Source of the DNA: Streptomyces sp. WMMC940 | Lineage (GTDB): Bacteria; Actinomycetota; Actinomycetes; Streptomycetales; Streptomycetaceae | Direction: 5' to 3' | DNA: 64,000 nt | Assembly (NCBI RefSeq): GCF_027460265.1 | Contig: NZ_JAPZBC010000001.1 | Location: forward strand, 6,147,001 to 6,211,000 | Shown here: piece by piece, positions 17,625 to 29,707 of the stretch | Layout: each line of letters opens with the position of its first letter | How positions within the stretch are numbered: the first letter of the stretch is position 1 | Program-made: the position numbers and the translations under genes | The notes under the pieces: model-generated | The model's database searches: none | Seen by the model: the letters and a program-made list of their open reading frames with translations, nothing else | Told to the model about the DNA's origin: nothing

Positions 17625-18779
17625 TCAGGGACGGGCCGGGCCCCGGCCGCCCCGCGCGCGCAACGCCTGGCGAACCGACCAGACGACCGACACCAGCGGT
17701 ACGGCGACCACCGCGCCGATCACCCCGGCGGCGATCGCCCCCGCCACGACCGAGAGCGCCACGACGAGCGGATGCAGCCGTACGGCCCAGCTCAGCACGA
17801 TCGGGTGCAGTACATGCCCCTCGATCTGACCGATGACCACGATCAGTGCCATGACGACCGCGGCGATGACCGGGCCCTTGGACGCCAGTGCCACGACCGC
17901 GGCGACGGCGAGCGCGATGGGCGAGCCGATGAGCGGGATGAACGCGGCGAAGAACTCCAGCAGCGCCAGCGGCACGGCGAGCGGTACGCCGAGCGCGTAC
18001 AGCGCCACGCCGACCAGGACGGCGTTGGTCGCCGCCACCAGGACGATGCCGTGCGTGTAACCGGTGAAGGTGCGCCACCCCGCACGGCCCGCCACCGACA
18101 CCCGGTCCCGCGCGGAGAGCGGCAGCTGGGAGCAGAACCAGTGCCAGTGCCGGTCGCCGGAGTGCAGGAAGAACACCGCGCAGAACAGCCCGAGCGCCAG
18201 TGTCGTCAGCACCTCCACCAGTCGGCCCGCGCCGCTGAGGGCCGTACTGATCACTGTGGACCGATGGCTGGAGAGGAACCGGCCGATCCGTGACTGGAGA
18301 TCGCTGAGCGCCTCCGGGTTCAGCCGGAACGGCGGCTGCTCCAGCCAGCGCTCGATCCTCTCGATCCCGGTGCCGAACTCGTGCTGCAGCACGGTCCGCT
18401 CGCCGGCGACGGTCTCGGCCACCAGGGCCAGCACGCCGAGGACGAGGGCGATGCTGCCGATCAGCGCGATGGTCACGGCGAGGGGTCGCGGCAGCCGGCG
18501 GGTCAGCAGATCGACCACCGGCCGGAGCATCGCGGTGCCCACGAGACCGAGGAAGACGGCCACGCCGATCTCGTGGAACCGCCCGAGGACCCAGAAGACG
18601 GCGTACACGAGGGTGCCCACCACCAGCAGCCGCCAGGCGTAGGCGGCGCCCGTCCGCAGGACGGGCGCCACCGGCGGCTCGGCCGGGGTGGGCGGGCCGG
18701 GCGCCGGGCGGGCGTCACCGCGCGCGCCGCCGCGCGCCGCGCGGATCCGGCGCCGGGGGTGGGCGGATCGTGTGGGCAT
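17625..18779 (-). CDS. AI-2E family transporter (TqsA/PerM-like membrane protein)
   Basis: 384 residues from ATG (MPTRSAHPRRR). A basic N-terminus is followed by about eight hydrophobic segments in the pattern of the AI-2E exporter family (PF01594). The diagnostic features are the long hydrophilic loop after the third segment, with HEFGTGIERIERWLEQ, and the late block GSPIALAVAAVVAL then GHVLHPIVLSWAVRLHPLVV. Family members range from autoinducer-2 exporters to Na+/H+ antiporters, so the substrate is open. The start is the first ATG giving the usual length, but its ribosome site is weak; an upstream GTG is possible. Monocistronic. Confidence 0.85.
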   Translation of the reverse strand: MPTRSAHPRRRIRAARGGARGDARPAPGPPTPAEPPVAPVLRTGAAYAWRLLVVGTLVYAVFWVLGRFHEIGVAVFLGLVGTAMLRPVVDLLTRRLPRPLAVTIALIGSIALVLGVLALVAETVAGERTVLQHEFGTGIERIERWLEQPPFRLNPEALSDLQSRIGRFLSSHRSTVISTALSGAGRLVEVLTTLALGLFCAVFFLHSGDRHWHWFCSQLPLSARDRVSVAGRAGWRTFTGYTHGIVLVAATNAVLVGVALYALGVPLAVPLALLEFFAAFIPLIGSPIALAVAAVVALASKGPVIAAVVMALIVVIGQIEGHVLHPIVLSWAVRLHPLVVALSVVAGAIAAGVIGAVVAVPLVSVVWSVRQALRARGGRGPARP

Positions 18780-19306
18780 TGCCCGGACTGGTACCACCGG
18801 CGGACGCGGGACCAACGCGCGCGGGCCTTCATTCGCCCGAAGGCCTTCATCCGCCCGAAGGCGCGGCCGCGCGTCGGCCGGGTGGTTCCGCGGAGCGGGC
18901 CGTCCGTTGCCGGGGCCGGGTTCGGGAGCCGGACGCTTCGGCCGGCCCGGGTGGCCCGGCACACGGACCTCGGGGCCCGGGGCGCCGGTCCGGCCGCCGG
19001 GAGCAGTCGGCGCGGCGGTCGCGGTGCGGCCGGGGGTACCCGGCCGGCCGGAGCGGGGACCGCCCACCGAGCTGTCCGGTAGCCCGGGGCCCGGCCCCGC
19101 GGGTGGGGCCGTATCGCCTCCTGGCGGTAGGCGGCGAGCTCGGGGGACAGCGCTTCCGCGTGCATCGGGCGCGGGGGAGCCGTAACGGACACGGTCCCGG
19201 ACCGCGACCGAGCCCGCCCGCACGACCATCGTACGAATGTTCGAAACTTGGTCTATGGTGGAGATGAGGAGGGGGAGGCGAGAACGGATTGATCCAGGAG
19301 GTGCGG
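18780..19306. promoter_or_regulatory. Divergent region between AI-2E gene and dnaE2, with 18-bp tandem repeat
   Basis: 527 bases of very GC-rich DNA with no supported gene. It contains an 18-bp tandem duplication (CCTTCATTCGCCCGAAGG at 18826 and a one-mismatch copy at 18844). Near its right end is the LexA-like box. A TATGGT near 19254 could be the dnaE2 -10 element. Confidence 0.45.
19229..19244 (+). promoter_or_regulatory. LexA (SOS) box candidate upstream of dnaE2
   Basis: TCGTACGAATGTTCGA differs by one base from the actinobacterial SOS consensus tCGAAC-N4-GTTCGa (T for A in the left half). It lies 63-78 bases before the chosen dnaE2 start. Damage-inducible control of dnaE2-type mutasomes by LexA is well established in actinobacteria, which supports the assignment. 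Confidence 0.65.
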
Positions 19307-22917
<3,611 letters not shown>

Positions 22918-22921
<4 letters not shown>

Positions 22922-24066
22922 CCAACCGGCAGGGGGACGCGCTTCCCCCGCGTGGCGACGCCGCGGCGGACGGGACGGACGCATCCGTGGCCGCACCTGC
23001 GACTGCGTCCGCGTCCCTACCTGCGCCTGCGCCTGCGTCCGCGTCCGTGCCTGCGTCCGTGCCGGGCGCACCGGCAGGGGGGCCGGAGGCGCCGCCGACC
23101 GTCCTGTACGTGCGTTTCCGCGGCGCCGGCGGAGAGGGGCCGGACGGTGCCGCCTACGCGGGGCTGCTCGGGCTGCTCGGTGCGTTCACCCCGGTGGTGG
23201 AGGCGGTCGGTCAGGACGGCGCGCTGGTCGATGTCCGGGGCGCGCTGCGGTACTTCGGCCGGGACGCCGCCGGGCTCGCCGCGGTGATCCGGGTGCGGGC
23301 CCTCGCCCTGTACGGCGTCGACTGCGTGATCGGCGCCGGGCCCAACCCGCTGCTCGCCAGGATGGCGGCGCGGGAGGCCGGCCCCGGTACGACCCTGGTC
23401 GTGGGTGACGCGGCGGAGTTCCTCGCCGGCCGCCCGGTCGCCGCGCTGCACGGCGTCGGCCCCGCGACGGCACGCACGCTCTGCGGCTACGGGCTCGACA
23501 CCGTCGACCGGGTCTCCGCCGCCCCTCTCGCCGTGCTCCAGCGGATCCTCGGTGCACGCACGGGGCGAGAGGTGTACGAGAGGGCCCACGGAGTCGACCG
23601 GACCCGGGTCGTCCCCAACGCGGCAGCCCGCTCCGTCGCCGCCGAACGCACCTTCCCCCGGGACGAGCTGGACCGCGACCGCCATCGCCGCGCGCTGCTC
23701 TCGCTCGCCGGGGAGCTGGGGGCGAGGATGCGAGGGGAGGGGCAGGTGTGCCGCTCCCTGACGCTCACCGTGCGCTACGCCGACCGCACCACGACCACCA
23801 GGACCCGCGCCCTGACCGAGCCGACCGCGCACTCCGCGTCGCTCACCGGTACCGCGTACCGGCTCCTGGACGCGCTCGGCCTGCAGCGCGCCCGGGTACG
23901 TGCCCTCGCCCTGCGCGCCGAAGGGCTGATCCCCGCCGAACGGGCCGTGCATCAGCTCACCTTCGACCCCGCCGATGACAAAGCGCGCCGGCTGGAGGCG
24001 GTTGCCGACCGGGCGCGGGCCAAGTTCGGCCCCCGAGCGGTCATTCCGGGCTCCCTCGCCGCATAA
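22918..24066 (+). CDS. imuB: Inactive Y-family polymerase-like protein, ImuB type
   Basis: 382 residues; ATG overlaps the dnaE2 stop (ATGA), so the pair is translationally coupled. Residues 1-60 are a low-complexity Ala/Pro/Ser tail. The Y-family palm, fingers and little-finger domains follow, with the HhH motif LHGVGPATARTLCGYGL and a C-terminal little finger ending KFGPRAVIPGSLAA. Compared by eye with DinB, the first metal-binding motif VDMDAFF is VRFRGAG and the second, SLDEAFLD, is GQDGALVD. Key acidic residues are therefore missing and the protein should not polymerise. This is the hallmark of ImuB, which bridges DnaE2 to the sliding clamp. No imuA homologue is in the window. Naming as DinP in older annotations is likely. 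Confidence 0.8.
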
Positions 24067-24087
24067 GCCCCGCCTCTGTGTTTCTGT

Positions 24088-24162
24088 GAGTAACCACACC
24101 ATCACGGATCTTGACGGTAATTCAGTTTTTACCGACGCGTAACTTCCCGGTCTTGGTTACTC
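24088..24162. promoter_or_regulatory. Long-spaced inverted repeat in the lipase promoter region
   Basis: GAGTAACCA (24088-24096) and its reverse complement TGGTTACTC (24154-24162) flank 57 bases of unusually A/T-rich DNA containing TTGACG and TTTTTACCG. It lies 112-186 bases before the lipase start. A looped operator is possible. The binding protein is unknown. Confidence 0.4.
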
Positions 24163-24273
24163 GTGCGTACGTTTGACATGAGCACACCCCTTCTTGTGGT
24201 CCGGGCCGCAGGGCGAATCCCCACATCCCCACATCAGCCTCGCATTTCCCTTGAGCCGCAAGGAGATCGCACG

Positions 24274-25131
24274 ATGCTGTCCTGGAAGCGTGCCCTCAGA
24301 CCGCTGACCGCCGCCCTGCTGGCGGTGGCGATCGGCCTCGCGCCGGCCGCCACCGCCCACGCAGCCGCTCCGTCGAGCGGCTGGAACAACTGGTCCTGCA
24401 AGCCCTCAACCGCCCACCCCCGCCCGGTGGTCCTCGTCCACGGAACCTTCGGGAACTCCGTAGACAACTGGCTCGCCCTCGCGCCGTACCTCGTCAAGCG
24501 CGGCTACTGCGTCTTCTCGCTCGACTACGGCCAGCTCCCGGGCGTCCCGTTCTTCCATGGACTCGGCCCCATCGCGAAGTCGGCCGAACAGCTCGATACG
24601 TACGTCGACCGGGTCCTCGCCGCCACCGGAGCCGGCGAGGTGGATCTCGTCGGTCACTCCCAGGGCGGCATGATGCCGCGTCACTACCTCAAGTTCCTCG
24701 GCGGCGCCGACAAGGTGAACGCCCTCATCGGACTCGCGCCCGACAACCACGGCACGACGCTCCACGGGCTCACCGGCCTGCTCAAGTACTTCCCGGGAGC
24801 TGCGGACCTGCTCAACTCCGCGACCCCCGGCCTGGCCGACCAGATGGCCGGCTCCGCGTTCCTCACCAAACTGAACGAGGGCGGCGACACCGTCCCCGGC
24901 GTCCGTTACACCGTCATCGCCACCAAGTACGACGAGGTCGTCACCCCGTGGCGGTCGTCCTTCCTCGACGGACCGAACGTGAAGAACGTGACGTTGCAGG
25001 ACCTGTGCGCCATCGACCTCTCGGAGCACGTGGCCATAGGGCTGTTCGACCGGATCGCGTACCACGAGGTGGTCAACGCCCTCGATCCGGCGAGGGCCAC
25101 CCGGACGACCTGCGCGTCGGTGTTCGCATGA
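24274..25131 (+). CDS. Secreted alpha/beta lipase/esterase
   Basis: 285 residues from ATG with AAGGAG eight bases upstream. The signal peptide spans about 1-31 (WKRALRPL, hydrophobic core, ATAHAA cleavage). The mature enzyme is a class I.7/class 2-type streptomycete lipase: oxyanion region PVVLVHGTFGNS, nucleophile elbow VGHSQGGMM, a triacylglycerol-lipase style APDNHGT, acid residue around ATKYDEVVTP and the catalytic His in DLSEHVAIG. Two cysteine pairs are likely (SCKPS with GYC; LCAI with TTCASVF). It should hydrolyse acyl esters outside the cell. Transcribed alone, it converges on the LPMO gene with a strong hairpin between them. Confidence 0.88.
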   Translation: MLSWKRALRPLTAALLAVAIGLAPAATAHAAAPSSGWNNWSCKPSTAHPRPVVLVHGTFGNSVDNWLALAPYLVKRGYCVFSLDYGQLPGVPFFHGLGPIAKSAEQLDTYVDRVLAATGAGEVDLVGHSQGGMMPRHYLKFLGGADKVNALIGLAPDNHGTTLHGLTGLLKYFPGAADLLNSATPGLADQMAGSAFLTKLNEGGDTVPGVRYTVIATKYDEVVTPWRSSFLDGPNVKNVTLQDLCAIDLSEHVAIGLFDRIAYHEVVNALDPARATRTTCASVFA

Positions 25132-25244
25132 CCTGACGGCCGGCCCTCGACCTGCCTGCTGACGGCCGGCACGGCCCACGGGCCGTCCCGTGCGGGGCCG
25201 CGGTGGCGATCCTGCCGCGTCCGCCCGCGCCATCTGCTCGGAAC

Positions 25245-25288
25245 GGCGAAGGTGCCGCCGCGGACACACCCGCGGCGGCACCTTCGCC
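25245..25288. terminator. Bidirectional terminator, perfect 19-bp stem
   Basis: Nineteen bases (25245-25263, core AAGGTGCCGCCGCGG) pair perfectly with 25270-25288 across a 6-base loop. The hairpin sits between the convergent lipase and LPMO stops, 18 bases from the latter, and can serve both. Confidence 0.8.
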
Positions 25289-25306
25289 ATGTCCTGCGCC
25301 GCGGGC

Positions 25307-26317
25307 TCAGCGGTCGGCCCTGCGGCGGGCGGTCGCGAACACCACGGCCGCGCCGAGCGCGAGCACCGCGGCACCGCCGGCGGCGAGGTACGGGGTGCCG
25401 CCGTCACCGCCGGTCTCGGCGAGGTCCTCCCCGGCGCCGGCGGCCTCGGGGGTGTTGCCCCCGGCGGCGGTCTCGGCGCCTGCCTCGCCGTCCGTCTCCG
25501 TCTCCGGCTCTGCGGCCGCCTTCGGAGTGGCGGGCCCGTCCGTGGCCGGGGCCTCTGAGTGGTCGTCACCGCCGTGGCCGCCGTGGTCGACGGTGGACTT
25601 GTCCGCACCGTCCTCGATCTGCTCGTCCGAGGGGGCGGACGCGGTCGGCGCCGGGGCGCCGCCTCCCGCGGACCCGCCGGTGTCCTGGCCGAAGACCACG
25701 TCCGAGCAGGTGTAGAAGGCCTCGGGGGAGTCCGACCGCTGCCAGATCGAGTAGACCAGGTGCCGGCCCGACCTCGCGGGCACATTGCCGTCGAAGACGT
25801 ACTCCCCGTTCACCAGCTTCGGGTCGGCGACCTCGGCGAACGGGCGCGCCTCCAGGTCGGACCAGGTGAGCGGCTTCGACGGGTCGTAACCGTCCTTCGT
25901 GATGTACAGCTCGAACGAGCCCTTGTGCGGGGCGGTGGCCTTGTAGCGGAACGTGTGGTTGCCGGCCGTGAGCCTCGACGCGGGCCAGTCGGTGCGCGGC
26001 AGGTCCAGGCCCTTGTACTTGTCCCGGTTCGCGCTGCACAGCTTGCCGTCCGGGATCAGCGACCTGTGGTTGCCCGCGGCGTCGGCGATGTTGACTTCGT
26101 TCCAGTCGTAGAACGCCTGCGTGCCACTGGCCGCGATCGCCGCCTTGCACGCCGCGGACTTCGGGCTCTCCGGCCCCTCGGCGTAACACGCGGACACCCG
26201 GCTCACCGGATCCGTCATCGACCCGTGCGCGACGGCCGGCGAGGCGGCGAGCGCGGTCAGCGCGAGCGGCGCGATCCCGAGCGCGGCGACGGTGGCTGCC
26301 CTGCGGCGAGCGGTCAT
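25307..26317 (-). CDS. AA10 lytic polysaccharide monooxygenase with sortase-type cell-wall anchor
   Basis: 336 residues from ATG with AAGGAG upstream. The signal peptide ends ...SPAVA, so the mature protein begins HGSMTDPVSR; the N-terminal His and the later His in TAPHKGSF form the copper histidine brace. The catalytic domain (about 34-215) contains ACKAAIAASG, DWNEVNIADAAG and VYSIWQRSDSPEAFYTCSDV, typical of chitin- or cellulose-active AA10 enzymes. A long acidic, Pro/Thr/Ala-rich linker with a His/Gly/Asp patch follows. The end is LAETG, a hydrophobic segment and ARRRADR: a class E sortase signal. It probably oxidatively cleaves insoluble glycans while attached to the wall, which is unusual for LPMOs. 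The substrate is not readable from sequence. Confidence 0.9.
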   Translation of the reverse strand: MTARRRAATVAALGIAPLALTALAASPAVAHGSMTDPVSRVSACYAEGPESPKSAACKAAIAASGTQAFYDWNEVNIADAAGNHRSLIPDGKLCSANRDKYKGLDLPRTDWPASRLTAGNHTFRYKATAPHKGSFELYITKDGYDPSKPLTWSDLEARPFAEVADPKLVNGEYVFDGNVPARSGRHLVYSIWQRSDSPEAFYTCSDVVFGQDTGGSAGGGAPAPTASAPSDEQIEDGADKSTVDHGGHGGDDHSEAPATDGPATPKAAAEPETETDGEAGAETAAGGNTPEAAGAGEDLAETGGDGGTPYLAAGGAAVLALGAAVVFATARRRADR

Positions 26318-26895
26318 GGTGAGGATCTCCTTCAAGAGCGGCGTAGGGGGAAGGGAGGGGGACCCGGGCACGGGCCCGCACCGCGGTGCAGCCCCCCGAT
26401 CCCTCAGCGGCACCGATGCCCGAACCCCGCCCGGAGATCAGCAAGCTAGCCCGTCGAAACGCCGAAACGGGCTGCTGGGGCGGGGGGACGGCGATCCTTA
26501 TGGTCGCTTTAAGGGTGGGGTAAGAAGGGACTCAGGAACGCTGCGGAGCGTGCCGGTGCGGGTACGTGCGGTCGCACCCGGAGCGTGCCGGTCACACCGT
26601 GCCCGCGGCGCGCGGAAGCGGCCCGTCCGCCGCTGTCCCTCGAAGTTCCGGCGCCGCATCATCGCCGAGCACCCCGGTGCGGCCGTCGGCGGGGGTCCGG
26701 GAGCGGCGCGGTCCCGGCGGCCGGCCCCTCGCGTCCGTCCGGCGCCCGAGTCCCAGCCGTCGCGGCCCGCTCGCGCATGCCTCGCGCGTCCTGTCAAGCG
26801 ACGAGCTCCCGGGACTGCCGGAGTCCCCACCGGTCGCAGGACGCTGGATCCCCCGGCCGCGGCACCAGCGACTGCCGACGCACCTCGGAGGCACC
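26318..26895. other. Divergent gene-free stretch between LPMO and small membrane protein genes
   Basis: 578 bases holding both promoters. Around 26496-26520 is the local A/T-rich patch, with CCTTA and TAAGG as a short inverted repeat. Other frames are shadows. No operator is convincing. Confidence 0.35.
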
Positions 26896-27462
26896 ATGTC
26901 CGTACTCGACCGGGCGGCCGCGCTCCGCCTCCTCGCCGTTCTGCTCGTCCTCGCCGCGGCGGTGGTCGTCCCGCGGCGGTCGCCGCTGAGTTCTCCCGCG
27001 CTGCTCGTCGCGGCCGGGCCGGCGCTCGTCGGCTTCTTCGTCCTCCTACGGCAGCGCCTGCGGCGGTACTGGTCGGAGAGCCGGTGGGACGAGTGGCTCC
27101 GGACCGCGGCCGGGCTCGCGTGGCGGGACCGGATGGATCTCTTCGGAGCCACCGCCCGCGGGCGTCCCGTGCCCGATCCGCGGCTGTCGGCCCTGGCGGC
27201 GGAGCGCGCGGAACGCCTGTGCGCGCTGCTCGACGTCAGCCGGCCGGGACGTGAGGTGAGCTGGTCCCTGCTCGGGGCGGCCGCGGCGCTGCTGCCCGCG
27301 GTGTGGCTGATGCTGACCCGGGAGCGCGTCGCCTGGACCTCGTTCGGCTGCGCGGCCCTGCTGGTGACGGTCTGCCTGGCCGGCCTGCTCGTCAACCGCC
27401 GTCGTGCCCGCCGGGCCCGACGGTGCCTCCGCGCCAACCGCCCTCCGGCGACACCTCGATGA
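26896..27462 (+). CDS. Small four-TM membrane protein of unknown function
   Basis: 188 residues from ATG (MSVLDRAAALRLL) with CGGAGG just upstream. Four hydrophobic segments are visible at about 8-25, 32-51, 116-133 and 142-160. Between the second and third is a cytoplasmic loop of ~60 residues including YWSESRWDEWLRTAAGLAWRDRMDLFG. The C-terminus is strongly basic (NRRRARRARRCLRANR). I do not recognise a family. It converges on the response regulator gene with only 97 bases between the stops, including a GTCAACC-GTC-GGTTGAC inverted repeat at 27520-27536. Confidence 0.65.
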   Translation: MSVLDRAAALRLLAVLLVLAAAVVVPRRSPLSSPALLVAAGPALVGFFVLLRQRLRRYWSESRWDEWLRTAAGLAWRDRMDLFGATARGRPVPDPRLSALAAERAERLCALLDVSRPGREVSWSLLGAAAALLPAVWLMLTRERVAWTSFGCAALLVTVCLAGLLVNRRRARRARRCLRANRPPATPR

Positions 27463-27559
27463 GTCCGGCCTCCCGCGGAGGCCCGGCGCCGCTCGCCGCG
27501 GGTCCCGCACGCTACGAGCGTCAACCGTCGGTTGACCAGCGGATTCACCGAACGGGACT

Positions 27560-28243
27560 TCAGCCGAGCCGTCGGTACCGGCGCTCCGGACGCCCCGTGC
27601 CGCCGTACCTGAGAGTCACCTCGGCGCGGCCCGTCTCCGCGAAGTACTCCAGGTAGCGCCGGGCGCTGACGCGGGAGAGCCGGCCCGCCTCCGCGCACTC
27701 GGAGGCAGACATGCCCTCCGGGTGCGCGCGCAGGACGCGGTCGACCAGGTCCGCCGTGTGGGCGGCGAGCCCCTTGGGCAGCTCGCGGGACCCGGGCGGA
27801 CGGGTGCCGAAGATCCGGTCCACGTCCTCCTGGCGCGCCTCGTCCAGCGACTCGAGCCGGCTCCGGAGCGACGCCACGTGCCGCAGCTGCTCCTGGAGCG
27901 CGGCGGGGCTGAACGGCTTGATCAGATAGTGCAGCGCGCCGGCGCGCAGCGCCGAGCGCACCGTGCCGGCCTCCCGGGCCGCCGTGATGAACAGGACGTC
28001 CACCGGCTGCCGCTCCGCGTCCCGCTCCTCCGCCGCGCGCAGCTCGCGCAGCACGCCGATCCCGTCCATGTCGGGCAGATAGATGTCCAGCAGCACCAGA
28101 TCGGGGCGCAGCCGGTCCACCGCGCGCAGCGCCTCCGTGCCGCTGTGGGCCACCCCAGCGACCGTGAAGCCCGGTGTCGCGGACACATAGCGGGTGTGCA
28201 GCTTGGCGACCATGAAGTCGTCGTCCACCACGAGGACGTTCAC
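27560..28243 (-). CDS. CitB/DpiA-type response regulator
   Basis: 227 residues from GTG (VNVLVVDDDFMV). The receiver domain (1-120) has the acidic pair DDD at the first loop, the phospho-acceptor Asp in VLLDIYLPDMDG, the Thr in LFITAA and the Lys in YLIKPFSPAAL. The C-terminal half (about 150-227) is the winged-helix type of CitB/DcuR regulators (GMSASECAEAGRLSRVSARRYLEYF). These proteins normally pair with a CitA/DcuS kinase and control di- and tricarboxylate uptake. The divergent neighbour is a tctCBA transporter, the expected target. The kinase gene usually found just upstream and overlapping is not present; only a low-complexity frame overlaps the start (GTGA). Confidence 0.88.
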   Translation of the reverse strand: MNVLVVDDDFMVAKLHTRYVSATPGFTVAGVAHSGTEALRAVDRLRPDLVLLDIYLPDMDGIGVLRELRAAEERDAERQPVDVLFITAAREAGTVRSALRAGALHYLIKPFSPAALQEQLRHVASLRSRLESLDEARQEDVDRIFGTRPPGSRELPKGLAAHTADLVDRVLRAHPEGMSASECAEAGRLSRVSARRYLEYFAETGRAEVTLRYGGTGRPERRYRRLG

Positions 28244-28593
28244 CGGGAGCCACCTCCCGGGGCGGCGCTCGGCATGCCGGACGGGCGGGCGTCGAGGCGG
28301 CGGGCACCGGAGGGGCCCATGCCGTACGGCCACGCGCCGGAGGTGCGGGCACCGCAACGGCCCGTGCTGCCGGAGGCGCGGGCACCGCAACGGCCCGTGC
28401 TGCCGGAGGCGCGGGCACCGCAACGGCCCGCGTCGAACCGCCGCGCGGCGGACGGGCCCGTGCCCGGCGCCGAGACCATCGACCGCGTGCCCGGCGGCCC
28501 GTTCCGGACGCTGCTCCCGCTCCTCCGCCCCGGGCGCGGCCCGCGACGGAGCGGCATCGGAAGACCGTGCGGTCCGGAACAGCGTTGCGTCAC
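28240..28593 (-). CDS. Doubtful low-complexity frame overlapping the response regulator start
   Basis: 117 codons from GTG to a TGA that overlaps the regulator's GTG (GTGA), an arrangement normally seen between a kinase and its regulator. The translation is Gly/Arg/Ala/Ser-rich with three near-identical repeats (GRCGARASGST) created by the 33-bp tandem repeat. No histidine-kinase box, membrane segment or other domain is visible. It may be the decayed tail of a lost kinase gene, or chance. Low confidence as a coding gene. Confidence 0.2.
   Translation of the reverse strand: MTQRCSGPHGLPMPLRRGPRPGRRSGSSVRNGPPGTRSMVSAPGTGPSAARRFDAGRCGARASGSTGRCGARASGSTGRCGARTSGAWPYGMGPSGARRLDARPSGMPSAAPGGGSR
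28336..28430. repeat. 33-bp tandem repeat, 2.9 copies
   Basis: A 33-base unit with core GGGCACCGCAACGGCCCGTG begins at 28336, 28369 and 28402; the last copy breaks off after 29 bases. Copies differ at one position. It occupies the divergent region between the response regulator and tctC. Confidence 0.9.
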
Positions 28594-28723
28594 GCCGACA
28601 CGCTAGGCCGCGACCACAAGGACCACAACGTCCGTTGGTTCCGGAAGAGAGACAGCTTCTTAACGCACCGGCAACATGTGGGCCACTTCACACGTCCCCT
28701 GCTCAGATCGAAAGGCGGCTCAC
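28594..28723. promoter_or_regulatory. Promoter region of tctCBA with GACCACAA direct repeats
   Basis: GACCACAA occurs twice, ten bases apart (near 28610-28630). This is a plausible site for the divergently encoded response regulator. Downstream, CTTCTTAACG near 28657 is the most A/T-rich stretch. Confidence 0.3.
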
Positions 28724-29707
28724 GTGCGATCGCGCACTCCCCTCGCCCTCCTCGGGGCGGCGCTGCTGGTGCTCGTGGGGCCACCGCTGCTCACCCCCGG
28801 CAGCGGCGCCGACACCGGCACCCGGATCCCCGGCCTGCGCTTCATGGTCCCCAACTCGCCGGGCGGCGGCTACGACATCACGGCCCGGACGGCGGCGAAG
28901 AACGCCGAGGAGGCGGACCTCACCCACGACATCGAGGTGTTCAACCTGCCCGGCGCGGGCGGCACCGTCGGACTGACCCGACTCGTCGGCGAACACGGCA
29001 ACGGCAGGCTCGCCATGTCGATGGGCCTCGGCGTCGTCGGCGCCGTGCACACCAACAAGTCGCCGAGGACCCTCGCCGACACCACCCCGATCGCCCGGCT
29101 CACCGAGGAGCAGGACATCGTGGTGGTCTCGAAGGACTCCCCGTACAAGACCATCCAGCAGCTCGTCGCGGCCTGGAAGAAGGACCCCGCCGAAGTGCCC
29201 GTGGGCGGCGGCTCGTCACCCGGCGGCCCCGACCACCTCGCCCCCATGCTGATGGCTCGGGCCGCCGGCATCGCGCCCCGCTCCGTCAACTACGTTCCCT
29301 TCGACGGCGGCGGCGAGCTGCTCGCCTCCATCCTCGGCAACAAGATCGCCTTCGGTGTCTCGGGCGTCGGCGAGTACCTCGACCAGATCAGGTCCGGGGA
29401 GCTGCGGCTGCTGGCCGTGACCGGCCCGGAGCGCGTACCCGGTCTCGACGCACCCACCCTGCGCGAGTCCGGACTCGCCACCGACTTCACCAACTGGCGC
29501 GGCATCGTCGCCCCGCCCGGGCTCTCCGACGCCGAACGCGACAAGCTCATCGGCCTCGTCACCGAGCTGCACGGCTCGAAGCAGTGGCAGGAGTCGATGC
29601 GGAGGAACGGCTGGGACGACGCCTTCCTGCCCGGCGAGGAGTTCGGCGACTTCCTGAGGGCGCAGGACCGCCGCGTCGACTCCGTACTGAAGGAGCTGGG
29701 GCTGTGA
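28724..29707 (+). CDS. tctC: Tripartite tricarboxylate transporter substrate-binding protein TctC
   Basis: 327 residues from the GTG at 28724 (RBS AAAGG eight bases before); an ATG at 28676 gives an implausible pre-signal extension. Signal peptide about 1-33 (RSRTPLALLGAALLVLVGPPLL). The periplasmic-binding-like fold has the family's signature GGGYDITARTAAK, PGAGGTVGL, KDPAEVPVGGGSSPGGPDHL and the C-terminal YNWRG-like TNWRGIVAPPGLS. It captures a carboxylated solute outside the cell for the TctAB permease. There is no lipobox cysteine, so how it is held at the Gram-positive surface is unclear. First gene of tctCBA; its stop overlaps tctB's start. Confidence 0.9.
   Translation: MRSRTPLALLGAALLVLVGPPLLTPGSGADTGTRIPGLRFMVPNSPGGGYDITARTAAKNAEEADLTHDIEVFNLPGAGGTVGLTRLVGEHGNGRLAMSMGLGVVGAVHTNKSPRTLADTTPIARLTEEQDIVVVSKDSPYKTIQQLVAAWKKDPAEVPVGGGSSPGGPDHLAPMLMARAAGIAPRSVNYVPFDGGGELLASILGNKIAFGVSGVGEYLDQIRSGELRLLAVTGPERVPGLDAPTLRESGLATDFTNWRGIVAPPGLSDAERDKLIGLVTELHGSKQWQESMRRNGWDDAFLPGEEFGDFLRAQDRRVDSVLKELGL

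Noticed and set aside
26592..28418. A 608-codon minus-strand frame covering the response regulator
   Set aside because: It is out of frame with the receiver and DNA-binding domains, which are intact in the frame ending at 27560.
28336..28430. CRISPR-like array
   Set aside because: The 33-bp units are contiguous, less than three copies, with no spacers or cas genes.
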